Part shown: piece after piece, positions 1 to 6,669 of the stretch | Position numbering within the stretch: the first letter of the stretch is position 1 | Layout: each line of letters opens with the position of its first letter | Assembly: GCF_040545475.1 (NCBI RefSeq) | Contig: NZ_JBEPMA010000022.1 | Span: 1 to 12,848 of the forward strand | Origin: Peptoniphilus_A olsenii | Lineage (GTDB): Bacteria > Bacillota > Clostridia > Tissierellales > Peptoniphilaceae | DNA: 12,848 nucleotides | Direction: 5' to 3' | Notes under the pieces: generated by a model | The model's input: the letters and a program-made list of their open reading frames with translations, nothing else | Databases searched by the model: none | What the model was told of the DNA's origin: nothing | Program-made: the position numbers and the translations under genes

Positions 1-51
1 TTCATTCTCTCTTACAATTTTTAATTTCGTTTCATAATCATATTTTGACAT
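1..51 (-). CDS. IS3-family transposase OrfA, N-terminal fragment at window edge
   Basis: Only the first 17 codons are in the window. They read MSKYDYETKLKIVRENE, which resembles the start of the helix-turn-helix OrfA of IS3/IS150-family transposases: a basic, aromatic N-terminus leading into the first recognition helix. The ATG at 51-49 is preceded by an AGGGGG-type ribosome binding site at about 59-64, which is itself part of a hairpin stem. OrfA is known to bind the IS ends and to be extended by frameshifting into the OrfAB transposase, but none of that region is visible. The family call rests on this short peptide plus the adjacent terminal repeat. Confidence 0.65.
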   Translation of the reverse strand, partial: MSKYDYETKLKIVRENE

Positions 52-58
52 TAAAATA

Positions 59-87
59 CCCCCTAATCCATGTCCGGATTTAGGGGG
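59..87 (-). repeat. Hairpin at the IS end that buries the transposase ribosome binding site
   Basis: On the minus strand CCCCCTAAATCC pairs with GGATTAGGGGG around a 6-nt loop, with one unpaired A. The 3' arm contains the AGGGGG that would serve as Shine-Dalgarno for the ATG at 51. Known IS elements use such structures to block transposase translation from transcripts entering from outside. Here the upstream ABC operon runs straight into the element. It could also act as a weak terminator, although the following TATTTTA is a poor U tract. Confidence 0.65.
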
Positions 88-99
88 TCACTACATTTT

Positions 100-738
100 T
101 TATAAATCTTTATTTTTTACTATTGTATTTGATACCAAAATAGAAAGTAAAGCCGATACTAAACATAGTATAATAGCAAATACAAAATAATTATTTGTAT
201 ATTCTAATTTTGATAAGAATCCAAAGTATAAACCTAGCACCAAACCGATCACTATTGTTGTGACTAAAAATAAATATAAAAGTATAGCCATACCTTTAGC
301 TCCAAAAGCAAAATATCCAGGTACATGAAACATAGTAAGAATAAATATAGCTATCATTACGATATTTATAGATTTATAAAAATCATTTAACATATTTATA
401 CCAAAAAATACCGTAGCAATTTTGTGTGCAAATATAAATAAGAATATAATTATAAGATAAGCTATTATAATAGTAATATATCTAGCAATTACATATTTAT
501 AACTTTTAATTGGCATAGTTCTTAGAACTGCAAGAGTTCCATTTTTATCATCTATATTATAAATATTTGATAATATGCCAGTCATAAAAGCAAATATAAA
601 AGCAATGCTTCCTGAACTTTTTATAAAAGAAAGTAAAGCTAATACCATGCCAAAATATACCAAGAAATAAATAAGGATATCTTTTAATTTTCTGTCTCCT
701 TTTAGCAAGAGATATTCTCTATAAAGAGCTACTTTCAT
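100..738 (-). CDS. ABC-2 type transporter permease (second permease of the operon)
   Basis: This 212-residue protein is an integral membrane subunit of an ABC exporter and would pair with the ATPase at 1365-2210. Six hydrophobic stretches are visible, at about residues 22-38, 44-60, 83-107, 124-143, 150-175 and 183-206. The cytoplasmic segment NGTLAVLRTMPIKSYKYVIA (66-85) matches the 'TL..LRT.PI' signature I associate with the ABC2_membrane_5 type of permeases found beside YtrA-like GntR regulators. The start is an ATG directly after the TAA of the upstream permease (TAAATG), so the two are translationally coupled, and an AGGG motif lies in the end of the preceding gene. The end falls 4 bp before the IS, so the original 3' flank and terminator may have been displaced. 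The length is normal, so I take the gene as intact. The substrate is unknown; drugs or peptides are typical for the group. Confidence 0.85.
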   Translation of the reverse strand: MKVALYREYLLLKGDRKLKDILIYFLVYFGMVLALLSFIKSSGSIAFIFAFMTGILSNIYNIDDKNGTLAVLRTMPIKSYKYVIARYITIIIAYLIIIFLFIFAHKIATVFFGINMLNDFYKSINIVMIAIFILTMFHVPGYFAFGAKGMAILLYLFLVTTIVIGLVLGLYFGFLSKLEYTNNYFVFAIILCLVSALLSILVSNTIVKNKDL

Positions 739-1368
739 TTAATCAGCCCTCATTTCATAATTCCATACTTTTTTAAATAATAAAAGGACTATCACAAAAA
801 CTGCCATGACTATTGCCAAAGTATATAAATTTGTAATCTTAATAACATTATTTTCTGTCAGTAAACCTCCAAAAAATGAAAACAGTAAAATTGCAAAGAA
901 AACCATTAATATATTTTTTGCAATTGTAGAGCGGCTGCCAAATTTAACCAAAATAGTCAGAGCACCTATTCCAATATCTAATGATATTAAAACTAGAATG
1001 GCCCACAATAGAAAAACATTTATTGCAATATCCGTTTTCAATTTAAACACAATCATAACTAGAGAAATTACTATAACAGTAGGCATGACCGAACTTAGTA
1101 TTTTGCTTGTACCATAATCATCTAGAGAGATGGGCATAGTTTTTATATATTCATCAAAATCAGTATTAAGATCTACTAAATAACTGCTAAATCCATTAGA
1201 CGCAAACAAAATTCCACAAATTAGAGTGAAAAATATCAAATTATCCATATCAACATCACCATTAAAAAGTGATAATAAAAAGTTCATCTGAGAAAACAAT
1301 AAAATTCCAAGTCCCAGTGCATAACTATGTTTAAGCTGATAAAAATCTCTTTTCATTAAGGCAATCAC
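739..1368 (-). CDS. ABC-2 type transporter permease (first permease of the operon)
   Basis: This 209-residue membrane protein has about six transmembrane segments (roughly residues 17-35, 43-63, 90-108, 115-142, 152-170, 181-198). The segment YIKTMPISLDDYGTSKI (74-90) is the same permease signature as in its downstream partner, so the two probably form a heterodimeric channel driven by the neighbouring ATPase. I choose the GTG start at 1368-1366. It overlaps the ATPase stop (GTGA) and has AGGTGA about 8 nt upstream, whereas the internal ATG five codons in has no good ribosome binding site. The overlap indicates translational coupling. The protein is not closely similar to the second permease over most of its length. 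The substrate cannot be told from the sequence. Confidence 0.85.
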   Translation of the reverse strand: MIALMKRDFYQLKHSYALGLGILLFSQMNFLLSLFNGDVDMDNLIFFTLICGILFASNGFSSYLVDLNTDFDEYIKTMPISLDDYGTSKILSSVMPTVIVISLVMIVFKLKTDIAINVFLLWAILVLISLDIGIGALTILVKFGSRSTIAKNILMVFFAILLFSFFGGLLTENNVIKITNLYTLAIVMAVFVIVLLLFKKVWNYEMRAD

Positions 1369-2210
1369 GCATCTTCACCTCTCAAATATAAAACCATAAT
1401 TTCATCTATATTTGTCTTATCCATCACAAGTTCTGGGTATTTTTCTTTAAATTTATGGACATCATTTACAAGTACATTAATTTGATACTTCTCTTTTTTA
1501 AATTTCACAATAAAAGATTTATCAATCTTTTCAAAATCGCTCTCCGACACTCTGACTATGCCGTAGTTTTCTTCTAATTCGTATTTCTCTTCACTAAATA
1601 CTACCTCGCCATTGTCTATAAAAGTTATATAATCAGCAATCTTTTCTAAGTCTGTTGTAATATGAGAAGAAATTAAAATTGTATTATCCTCATCTTCCAT
1701 ATAATCTAAAAATATATCTAATATTTCAGATCTAATGACTGGATCTAGTCCACTAGTTGGCTCATCAAGTACCAAAAGCTTTGGCTTTGTAGAAAGAGCA
1801 ATTGCTATTTTTAATTTAACTTTCATCCCCTTGGAGAAATCCTTGTATTTTTTCTTGACAGGAATATCGAATTTATTTAAAAGTCCATGATAATAATTGT
1901 TGTCCCAACTTAAATATATTGAAGAATATATTTTTTCTATTTCTATGGGATTCATATATTCACCAATAAAATATTCATCAAAGACAGAGTTTAACTTTTC
2001 TTTTATATCATTAGATATTTTATCTCCAAAAATAAGTATTTCGCCTTCATATTTTATTATAGACAGAATTGACTTTAATATAGTTGTTTTGCCAGAGCCA
2101 TTTGCTCCAATTAGACCCATAACAGTTCCTTTTTCTACATTAAAGCTTACATCTTTTAATGAGAAATCCTTATAGCTTTTATTTAGGTTTTTTATTTCAA
2201 TCGCGTTCAT
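1365..2210 (-). CDS. ABC transporter ATP-binding protein (YtrB-like)
   Basis: This 281-residue cytoplasmic ATPase powers the two-permease exporter encoded downstream. Walker A is GANGSGKT (residues 35-42), the signature region is a variant FSKGMK (125-130) in place of canonical LSGGQ, Walker B is LLVLDE (145-150), and the switch histidine lies in SSH (H183). The roughly 70-residue tail after residue 210 is typical of ABC-2 exporter ATPases. I start at the ATG at 2210, which follows AAGGAG at ideal spacing. An in-frame upstream start 12 codons earlier lacks such a site. It overlaps the end of the GntR gene by 14 bp, so regulator and transporter are coupled. In homologous operons the regulator represses the whole unit until a membrane-active compound is sensed. 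Confidence 0.92.
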   Translation of the reverse strand: MNAIEIKNLNKSYKDFSLKDVSFNVEKGTVMGLIGANGSGKTTILKSILSIIKYEGEILIFGDKISNDIKEKLNSVFDEYFIGEYMNPIEIEKIYSSIYLSWDNNYYHGLLNKFDIPVKKKYKDFSKGMKVKLKIAIALSTKPKLLVLDEPTSGLDPVIRSEILDIFLDYMEDEDNTILISSHITTDLEKIADYITFIDNGEVVFSEEKYELEENYGIVRVSESDFEKIDKSFIVKFKKEKYQINVLVNDVHKFKEKYPELVMDKTNIDEIMVLYLRGEDA

Positions 2211-2583
2211 CTTTCCACTCCTTATAAATAAATGTGAGCAGTTCATTTAAACCAAGCTCTGATTCTTTAGCAATTTTAATTAGTTTTGATACCGGTATTT
2301 CTAAGTCTTTTTCAATCTTTTTATTGTTAGTAATATTACTAATTTCTATGCTATTTATAAATGAACCCTTGCCTGGTAAAGTATAAATATAACCATCTCG
2401 TTCTAAATCGTCATATGCCCTTTTGGTGGTAATAACAGAAACTTTCAAATCTTTTGCAAGAGTCCGCATTCCAGGCAATTTGTCATGTGCTTTTAGTTGT
2501 CCTTTCTTAATCTTTTCTTCAATTTGTTTTTCAATTTGCTCATAGATTGGTGTATCTAGAGATTTTGAAATAATTATTTCCAT
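2197..2583 (-). CDS. GntR-family transcriptional repressor, YtrA subfamily
   Basis: This 128-residue DNA-binding protein has the N-terminal winged helix-turn-helix of GntR regulators (about residues 10-75). Landmarks are PIYEQIEKQI, the LPGMRTLAKDLKVS recognition region, TTKRAYDDLERDGYI and the wing motif GKGSFI. The short C-terminal part of about 50 residues has no effector domain of the FadR or HutC type, which places it in the YtrA subfamily that nearly always sits in front of ABC transporter genes. The ATG at 2583 has AGGTGA six bases upstream. It is the first gene of the operon and probably binds the paired palindromes in its own promoter (2602-2648), repressing itself, the ATPase and both permeases. 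The inducer is unknown. Confidence 0.9.
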   Translation of the reverse strand: MEIIISKSLDTPIYEQIEKQIEEKIKKGQLKAHDKLPGMRTLAKDLKVSVITTKRAYDDLERDGYIYTLPGKGSFINSIEISNITNNKKIEKDLEIPVSKLIKIAKESELGLNELLTFIYKEWKDERD

Positions 2584-2601
2584 TTAATCACCTATTTTTT
2601 A

Positions 2602-2648
2602 GTGTATATATACAGTGTCTATATAATATCACGGTGTATATATACAGT
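2602..2648. promoter_or_regulatory. Twin operators: two identical 15-bp sites with a 12-bp palindrome
   Basis: The sequence GTGTATATATACAGT occurs at 2602-2616 and again, identical, at 2634-2648. Each copy contains the perfect palindrome TGTATATATACA (2603-2614 and 2635-2646). The 32-bp offset is close to three helical turns, so both sites face the same side of the DNA. One lies in the promoter spacer and the other at the transcription start, the expected geometry for repression by the GntR protein encoded immediately downstream. The sequence directly shows the sites; the binding protein is inferred. Confidence 0.75.
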
Positions 2649-2651
2649 CAA
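2623..2651 (-). promoter_or_regulatory. Promoter of the GntR-ABC operon
   Basis: On the minus strand a -35 box TTGACT (2651-2646) and a -10 box TATTAT (2628-2623) are separated by exactly 17 bp. Transcription would start near 2616, giving a leader of about 33 nt before the GntR start codon. One palindromic operator fills the spacer and the other covers the predicted start site. Confidence 0.8.
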
Positions 2652-2731
2652 GTGTTTATTATTAAATTCTATTTACAGTAAATCTTATCTATACATGTTT
2701 GTATTAGACTTCTTATATATTTTACTAAGGA

Positions 2732-2752
2732 CACCCAAGGGTGATTTTTTTT
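2732..2752 (+). terminator. Possible orphan terminator hairpin (plus strand)
   Basis: CACCC and GGGTG flank a very short loop (2732-2743) and are followed by A and eight T. The shape is that of a rho-independent terminator on the plus strand, but there is no plus-strand gene upstream to terminate, and the stem is only 4-5 bp with a strained loop. It may be a relic of a lost gene, end an unrecognised small RNA, or mean nothing. Confidence 0.25.
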
Positions 2753-2817
2753 ATAACTGGATTTTATTTTCGTACTGATAGCTTTTTAAAAATAATTGTC
2801 TTATAACTGATTTTTAA

Positions 2818-4038
2818 TTATCTATCTAATGAAAAGATATCATAATCCGAAATATCTTTTCCATTTAACCAGTCTAGGGCAAATTCTGATGCAATAGTTG
2901 AATAAATAGTGCCGTTACCGCCTGCCCCACATATAGCCATGATATTTTTATTATTCTTATGCAGTCCAATATATGGCAAATCATCTTTACTCTCTCCAAA
3001 TATGGCCGCATAAGAATATTGTGATTTAATTTTAATTTTCTTATCCACTAGCATATCTTTGGCAAGCTTTATTAATTTTTTAGAGTATTTATTTGCGTCT
3101 CTTTTATTTAATTTAGTCCCTCTTTCATCTAAACCCCCTATTAAGAGTCTGTTATCAAAAGTATTTCGAAAGTAAGTATAGGGACTTCGTACTTCCCAAA
3201 TTAAATAATCTGTCTCTTCAGCGAGTTTAAAATTTTTATCAGATACGGTTACATAAGTTTTTTAATTTTTAAGTTTTTCATCTGAGATTTTAAAAAATAA
3301 GGCATTTGATATCCTGTCGCTATTATCACTTTTTTAAATTTTAACTTTATTTTTTCATTTTTATTTAAAATTTCTACAATTTGATAACCATCTTCTTCTT
3401 TTATATCCAGAAATCTAGTATGTTCCAAAACTTGAAGATTATAAGATTTTACAGCTTTATTAATTAAACTTTTCACAAACCCATAAGGATTAAGAGCAAT
3501 ATCTGGCTTTGCCATCAGTGCCCCATAGGCATCTATATACATATTCTGTAAATCTTTTTTATCACAATATTTTGCACCATAACCCAAACTATCTTGAGTT
3601 TTAACTTCTTTTTTATCTCGCCTATTTTACGTCTTCTCGTAGCAAGAATTAAGCTTTTTTCACTTCAAAATAATTTTTTGTTTCACTACCAAAATCTTTA
3701 TTAATATCTATTAAAGTATCCACTGCCTTTACAGACATATCATAAAATTTAATTGCGTCATCTTTGCCTATTTTATCTATATAATAATTTACTCCTTCAT
3801 CACTCATATATTGAATGAGACCAGTATTTGCAGCAGTAGAACCTGAAGCAATCTCATTTTCTTCGATTAGGGTAACTTTATAACCCTCTTTTGAGAGCCT
3901 GTAAGCGCATAAGCTGCCTGATATTCCTCCTCCAACTATCAAAATTTCATTTTCCAAAATTTTATTTATATCAGTATTTTTTATCTTAGAAGATTTTGTT
4001 ATGTCTGACCGATAGAGTTTTCCTACATGTAATTTCAT
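2818..4038 (-). pseudogene. FAD-dependent oxidoreductase (DAO/DadA-like) broken by three frameshifts
   Basis: Read across three frames, this is a complete gene of about 407 codons for a flavin-dependent amine or amino acid oxidoreductase of the DAO fold. The N-terminal part has the dinucleotide-binding VGGGISG (residues 35-41), the ribose-binding E60 and ASGSTAANTG. The middle contains AKPDIALNPYGFVK and VIIATGYQMP. The C-terminal part has LLIGGLDERG, DDLPYIG and GAGGNGT, the usual flavin-closing motifs. Each break is a one-base loss at a run of six A on the coding strand (plus-strand T runs 3655-3660, 3609-3614, 3258-3263); restoring one A to each run gives a continuous family-like protein. 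The start is ATG 4038 with AAAGGTG upstream; an upstream GTG lies inside that ribosome binding site and is rejected. It is probably inactive, unless the breaks are sequencing errors or are bypassed by slippage. Confidence 0.85.
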
Positions 4039-4134
4039 ATCTTTCACCTTTTATTTAATAATATTAATTATTCCCTTTTTATGATAGTTAAAACTATTTT
4101 ATAAATAAGATAAAAATTTTATTTAAAAAATTGG

Positions 4135-4164
4135 AAATTGTGTATAAATAGATTATACCAATTT
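4135..4164. promoter_or_regulatory. Imperfect palindrome between divergent genes, possible operator
   Basis: AAATTG, one unpaired T, then GTATAA form one arm; ATAGA is the centre; TTATAC and CAATTT form the other arm. That gives 12 matched positions. An alternative 9-bp pairing, AAAAATTGG (4126-4134) with CCAATTTTT (4158-4166), encloses the inner palindrome. It covers the -10 of the leftward oxidoreductase promoter and lies 45-75 bp before the GNAT gene, so it could control both. No regulator for it is encoded nearby. Confidence 0.45.
4152..4160 (-). promoter_or_regulatory. Extended -10 promoter of the oxidoreductase gene
   Basis: The minus strand reads TGGTATAAT, a perfect extended -10 element, about 115 bp upstream of the oxidoreductase start codon. 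No convincing -35 is present 17 bp further up, which is acceptable for extended -10 promoters. It lies inside the palindrome at 4135-4164. Confidence 0.55.
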
Positions 4165-4208
4165 TTATGTAATTAATTTTATTATTATAAATGTAAAGGA
4201 GATAAAAG

Positions 4209-4613
4209 ATGAAATATATTGAAGATTTGCCCACAGCTAAAGCTTATAATGAGTTAAGAATGAGTTCGGGTTTTGGGAATACTAAAGACGAAGCATTAGT
4301 TGAAAAAGCCTTAAAAGGATCACTTTATGTAATTTCGGTTTATGACAAAGAAAATCTTGTAGGTTTTGGTAGAATAGTTGGAGATGGCGGAATAACTTTT
4401 GTTGTGTCTGATATCATGGTTGATATTAAATATCAAAGAAAGGGAATCGCCAATAAAATAATGTATTACATAGACAATTGGTTTGATACAAATACTGAGA
4501 AAGGTAGATTTATAATTCTTATTGCAGACAAGCCTGCTGATAAATTATATTTACATCATGATTTTCACAAAGTTCAAACAAATTATCTAATTCACTTTCA
4601 GACCACACTCTAG
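4209..4613 (+). CDS. GNAT-family N-acetyltransferase with a replaced C-terminus
   Basis: The first 114 residues look like a small single-domain acetyltransferase that moves an acetyl group from acetyl-CoA to an unknown amine. LVGFGRIVGDGG (50-61), then a beta strand, then the acetyl-CoA-binding QRKGIA (76-81) and IADKPADKLY (105-114) follow the order of this family. The start ATG has AAAGGAGAT just upstream. From about residue 115 the sequence no longer looks like a GNAT end, where a 'GF....GM' strand is usual. Those last 20 codons are antisense to a PatB-like gene that begins on the other strand at 5142 and stops at the same point. The open frame therefore ends by chance at near-normal length (134 residues). 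The final strand of the GNAT fold is probably lost, so activity is doubtful. Confidence 0.75.
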   Translation: MKYIEDLPTAKAYNELRMSSGFGNTKDEALVEKALKGSLYVISVYDKENLVGFGRIVGDGGITFVVSDIMVDIKYQRKGIANKIMYYIDNWFDTNTEKGRFIILIADKPADKLYLHHDFHKVQTNYLIHFQTTL

Positions 4614-5142
4614 ATGCTGGATCGTGAGGTGAACAAAGTATTAGCATTTTGACATTTTCTTCTTGGAACTTTTTTCTATTAAGTCGAAATCAAAATAAAA
4701 AGTATCTCCAATTTTCTTTAAATCAGCAGTAACCTTTACTCTACCTGTAAATTGCATTGTGAAAAGGATAATAAACTGGAGGCATAATCATTATTTTGTC
4801 GCCAGCATTTGTATAGCAATTTACAAAAGAATAAAGTGCTGGCACAACACCATTTGCAGTTCTGACATGATTTTTATTTACAGCATATCCAAAATTATTT
4901 TCCATCCAATTTGAATAAGCTTTAAAGTAACTATATGGTATATAACTATAGCCAAATATACCGTGATTCATTCTCTCCTTGAGAGCATTGGTCACACATT
5001 CTGGAGTTTTAAATTCCATATCAGCTACCCACATTGGCACAAGATTTTTATCACCATATCTTTTTTCTAAATAGTCTTTTTTTAAACAATTTGTATTGTC
5101 TCTTTTTGTTAAATATTTATCCAAAAATCTTTCAGTTTCCAT
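4545..5142 (-). pseudogene. PatB/MalY-type cystathionine beta-lyase (C-S lyase) remnant, frameshifted and 3'-truncated
   Basis: The first 133 codons, starting at an ATG preceded by AAGGAGG, match the N-terminus of PLP-dependent C-S lyases of the aminotransferase class I/II fold: VPMWVADMEFKTPECV, GIFGYSYIP and MPPVYYPFHNAI. The frame then meets TAG at 4741. Reading shifts near 4745, and about 67 further codons continue the same family (DLKKIGDTFYFDFD, NVKMLILCSPHDPASRVW). Homology stops at about 4545-4552, exactly where the convergent GNAT gene loses its own 3' end. The remaining half of a roughly 390-residue enzyme, including the PLP-binding lysine, is absent. Intact relatives release thiols, ammonia and pyruvate from cystathionine or cysteine; this copy cannot be functional. 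Confidence 0.85.
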
Positions 5143-5193
5143 TGTTCCTCCTTATTAATTAATCCATTGTTAAGAGTCTTAATATTTAAAGTT

Positions 5194-5222
5194 GTTATGC
5201 ATCAGCATTTTATTTAAGTCAA
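5194..5222 (-). promoter_or_regulatory. Likely promoter of the C-S lyase remnant
   Basis: The minus strand shows TTGACT (5222-5217), 17 bp, then CATAAC (5199-5194), a good -35 with a mediocre -10. It lies about 50 bp before the ATG of the broken lyase gene. Confidence 0.4.
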
Positions 5223-5450
5223 TAGTTTTTATTAAAATACTATGATAACTTATAAAACAGTAAAATTTTACATTTAATTTAATTATACCTGTGTAAATTT
5301 CTTAAATAATAATTAAACAAGTTTTTTTTAGATTTCCAACAATTTTTGTAAATATCAGTTTAGACACTTGTAGAATAAAGACTTGAAATGGTTGTACCTA
5401 TATATTTAAAATTAAAAAATATTTTGAAATTTTACAGATTTTGACAATAA

Positions 5451-5497
5451 AAAAACTCTGACTTTATATTATCAACAAAACAAATATCAGAGTTTTT
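5451..5497. terminator. Possible bidirectional terminator hairpin
   Basis: AAAAACTCTGA (5451-5461) and TCAGAGTTTTT (5487-5497) are perfect 11-bp inverted arms with a 25-nt loop. On the minus strand the stem runs into seven T, so it could end the operon of 5686-9655. On the plus strand the T run is five. The long loop and weak core of 6 bp lower confidence. Confidence 0.5.
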
Positions 5498-5569
5498 AAA
5501 ATTTTTATACTAATGTAAAATCATAGAAGATATAAATTAATTACTAGTTCTTTTAAAACATATTATTAT

Positions 5570-5682
5570 AAAAATTTTTATATGAAATTGTCTATAAAAA
5601 TAGAATTGGATTTGATGTATTGAAAAATAAAATTCAATTTAATATTATTTTTTATCAAAAATTTAATTTCATATGAATTTTT
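5570..5682. repeat. AT-rich long inverted repeat after the amidase gene
   Basis: A left arm near 5570-5589 (ending ATATGAAATT) matches the inverse of 5665-5682 (AATTTCATATGAATTTTT) with a small gap. The 75 bp between them contain further AATTG/CAATT-type pairings. It may be a messenger 3'-end structure, a small degenerate repeat element, or chance in AT-rich DNA. Confidence 0.35.
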
Positions 5683-5685
5683 GTA

Positions 5686-6585
5686 TTAATTAAAATTAAT
5701 TAAAGGCTTAGCATATTCAGTTTTTGGTATACCAAATCTAACCGAAGGCATTTCGCCTTCTACTGGATGAACATATTGATTTATTTCAATATCTCCTTGT
5801 AGAGAAAGGTAAATAAATATATCTGTAGTATCAAGAGGATAGGTAGCTTTCATAAGTCTAGCAAGTTCCTTAGTTGCTTCAAGATAAGCCTCACTAAAGT
5901 CTTTGCCTACTCCATTTACATACCAATTGTCTTTTGTTTCTATAATAGGCCAATTAAGTTCAAAGTCTTTAATAAGATTTACTCGAACTACAACCTCGCC
6001 AGATACTTCAATTCCAGTTCCCGAAATTTCACCATCACCCATGCTTGCATGCAAATCTCCCATTTGCAAAAGCCCACCAACATGTTTAACAGGCAAATAC
6101 ACTCTTGCTCCTTTTACAATCTTTTTACTATCTAAATTACCACCATGTTTACCTGCAAGACCACAAGCTATATCTCCATCTTCTGGAGCAAGTCCAATTA
6201 CTCCTATCATTGGATTTACTTTCCATTTAATATTATGAAAACTAACATAATCATTTTCAATTTCAAAAATTCTAGTTCTCATCTCACTAATATTTGCTAA
6301 AGGACCAACTTCTGGGATTGAACAAGCAAAACCTTTATTTTCGATTTTTATATCAAGAATGTCTACAGCAATTACATCTCCAGGTACCGCTCCTTCAATA
6401 AAGGCAGGCCCCGAAGTTGGATTTGCTTTATTAAGATCCAATATGTCCATTGTATAAGTTTCATCTTTTACTTGTTCTGCAAAACAATCCACCGTTTTAA
6501 AAGTTATAATCTCACCAGATTTAACCTTACAAATAGGTTCATTGTCTTTAGAAAAAACATAATTTAAATTATCTAGTACTTTCAT
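5686..6585 (-). CDS. Acetamidase/formamidase family protein
   Basis: This 299-residue cytoplasmic protein belongs to the FmdA/AmdA family, which hydrolyses short amides such as formamide or acetamide to the acid and ammonia. Visible motifs are GAVPGDVIAVDI (65-76), PMIGVIGLAPEDG (125-137), GKHGGNLD (145-152) and GDLHASMGDGE (176-186), the last being the most conserved stretch of the family. The length is normal for the small clostridial members. I start at ATG 6585, which has GGAGG six bases upstream; an upstream extension of 24 codons has no ribosome binding site. It lies 84 bp after the activase gene with no terminator or clear promoter between, so co-transcription is likely. True substrates of clostridial members are mostly untested, so the specific amide is unknown. 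Confidence 0.88.
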   Translation of the reverse strand: MKVLDNLNYVFSKDNEPICKVKSGEIITFKTVDCFAEQVKDETYTMDILDLNKANPTSGPAFIEGAVPGDVIAVDILDIKIENKGFACSIPEVGPLANISEMRTRIFEIENDYVSFHNIKWKVNPMIGVIGLAPEDGDIACGLAGKHGGNLDSKKIVKGARVYLPVKHVGGLLQMGDLHASMGDGEISGTGIEVSGEVVVRVNLIKDFELNWPIIETKDNWYVNGVGKDFSEAYLEATKELARLMKATYPLDTTDIFIYLSLQGDIEINQYVHPVEGEMPSVRFGIPKTEYAKPLINFN

Positions 6586-6669
6586 GAAAAACCTCCAATT
6601 TAATTTTAATAAAATATTTATTATATTTAAGTTATCATAATATCGATACAAATGCAATGATTTATAGTG

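Larger units (their letters stand above)
1..95 (-). mobile_element. Left end of an IS3-family (IS150-like) insertion sequence, partial
   Basis: Read on the minus strand, the element appears to begin at position 95 with TGTAGTGACCCCC, which resembles the TGTACTGACCCCC-type terminal inverted repeats I know from IS150-group IS3 elements. The transposase OrfA start follows at 51. The rest of the element lies outside the window, so the right end and target duplication cannot be checked. The end falls 4 bp past the stop codon of the ABC permease gene, in the same orientation as that operon. The exact boundary is inferred from the terminal motif alone. Confidence 0.7.
5143..5685. other. Gene-free AT-rich region
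   Basis: No open frame with a ribosome binding site or recognisable protein was found on either strand. Apart from the lyase promoter on its left edge, it contains a terminator-like hairpin at 5451-5497 and a larger inverted repeat at 5570-5682 next to the amidase stop codon. The rest is simple AT-rich sequence. It separates the decayed segment from the intact amidase-activase cluster. Confidence 0.6.

Noticed and set aside
2751..2809. Direct repeat TTATAACTG at 2751-2759 and 2801-2809
   Set aside because: A 9-bp AT-rich match within 60 bp is expected by chance here and matches no promoter or mobile-element end.
5903..6238. 111-codon plus-strand frame inside the amidase gene
   Set aside because: It is antisense to a well-conserved gene, has no ribosome binding site and resembles no protein family; the same holds for the plus-strand frames at 806-1117, 1897-2175, 6688-6939 and 6800-6991.
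6586..6657. 24-residue N-terminal extension of the amidase
   Set aside because: It has no ribosome binding site and low-complexity sequence, while ATG 6585 has GGAGG at ideal distance.
6586..6669. Possible independent promoter or terminator between the activase and amidase genes
   Set aside because: No hairpin with a T run and no -35/-10 pair at acceptable spacing could be found, so I treat the amidase as part of the same operon.
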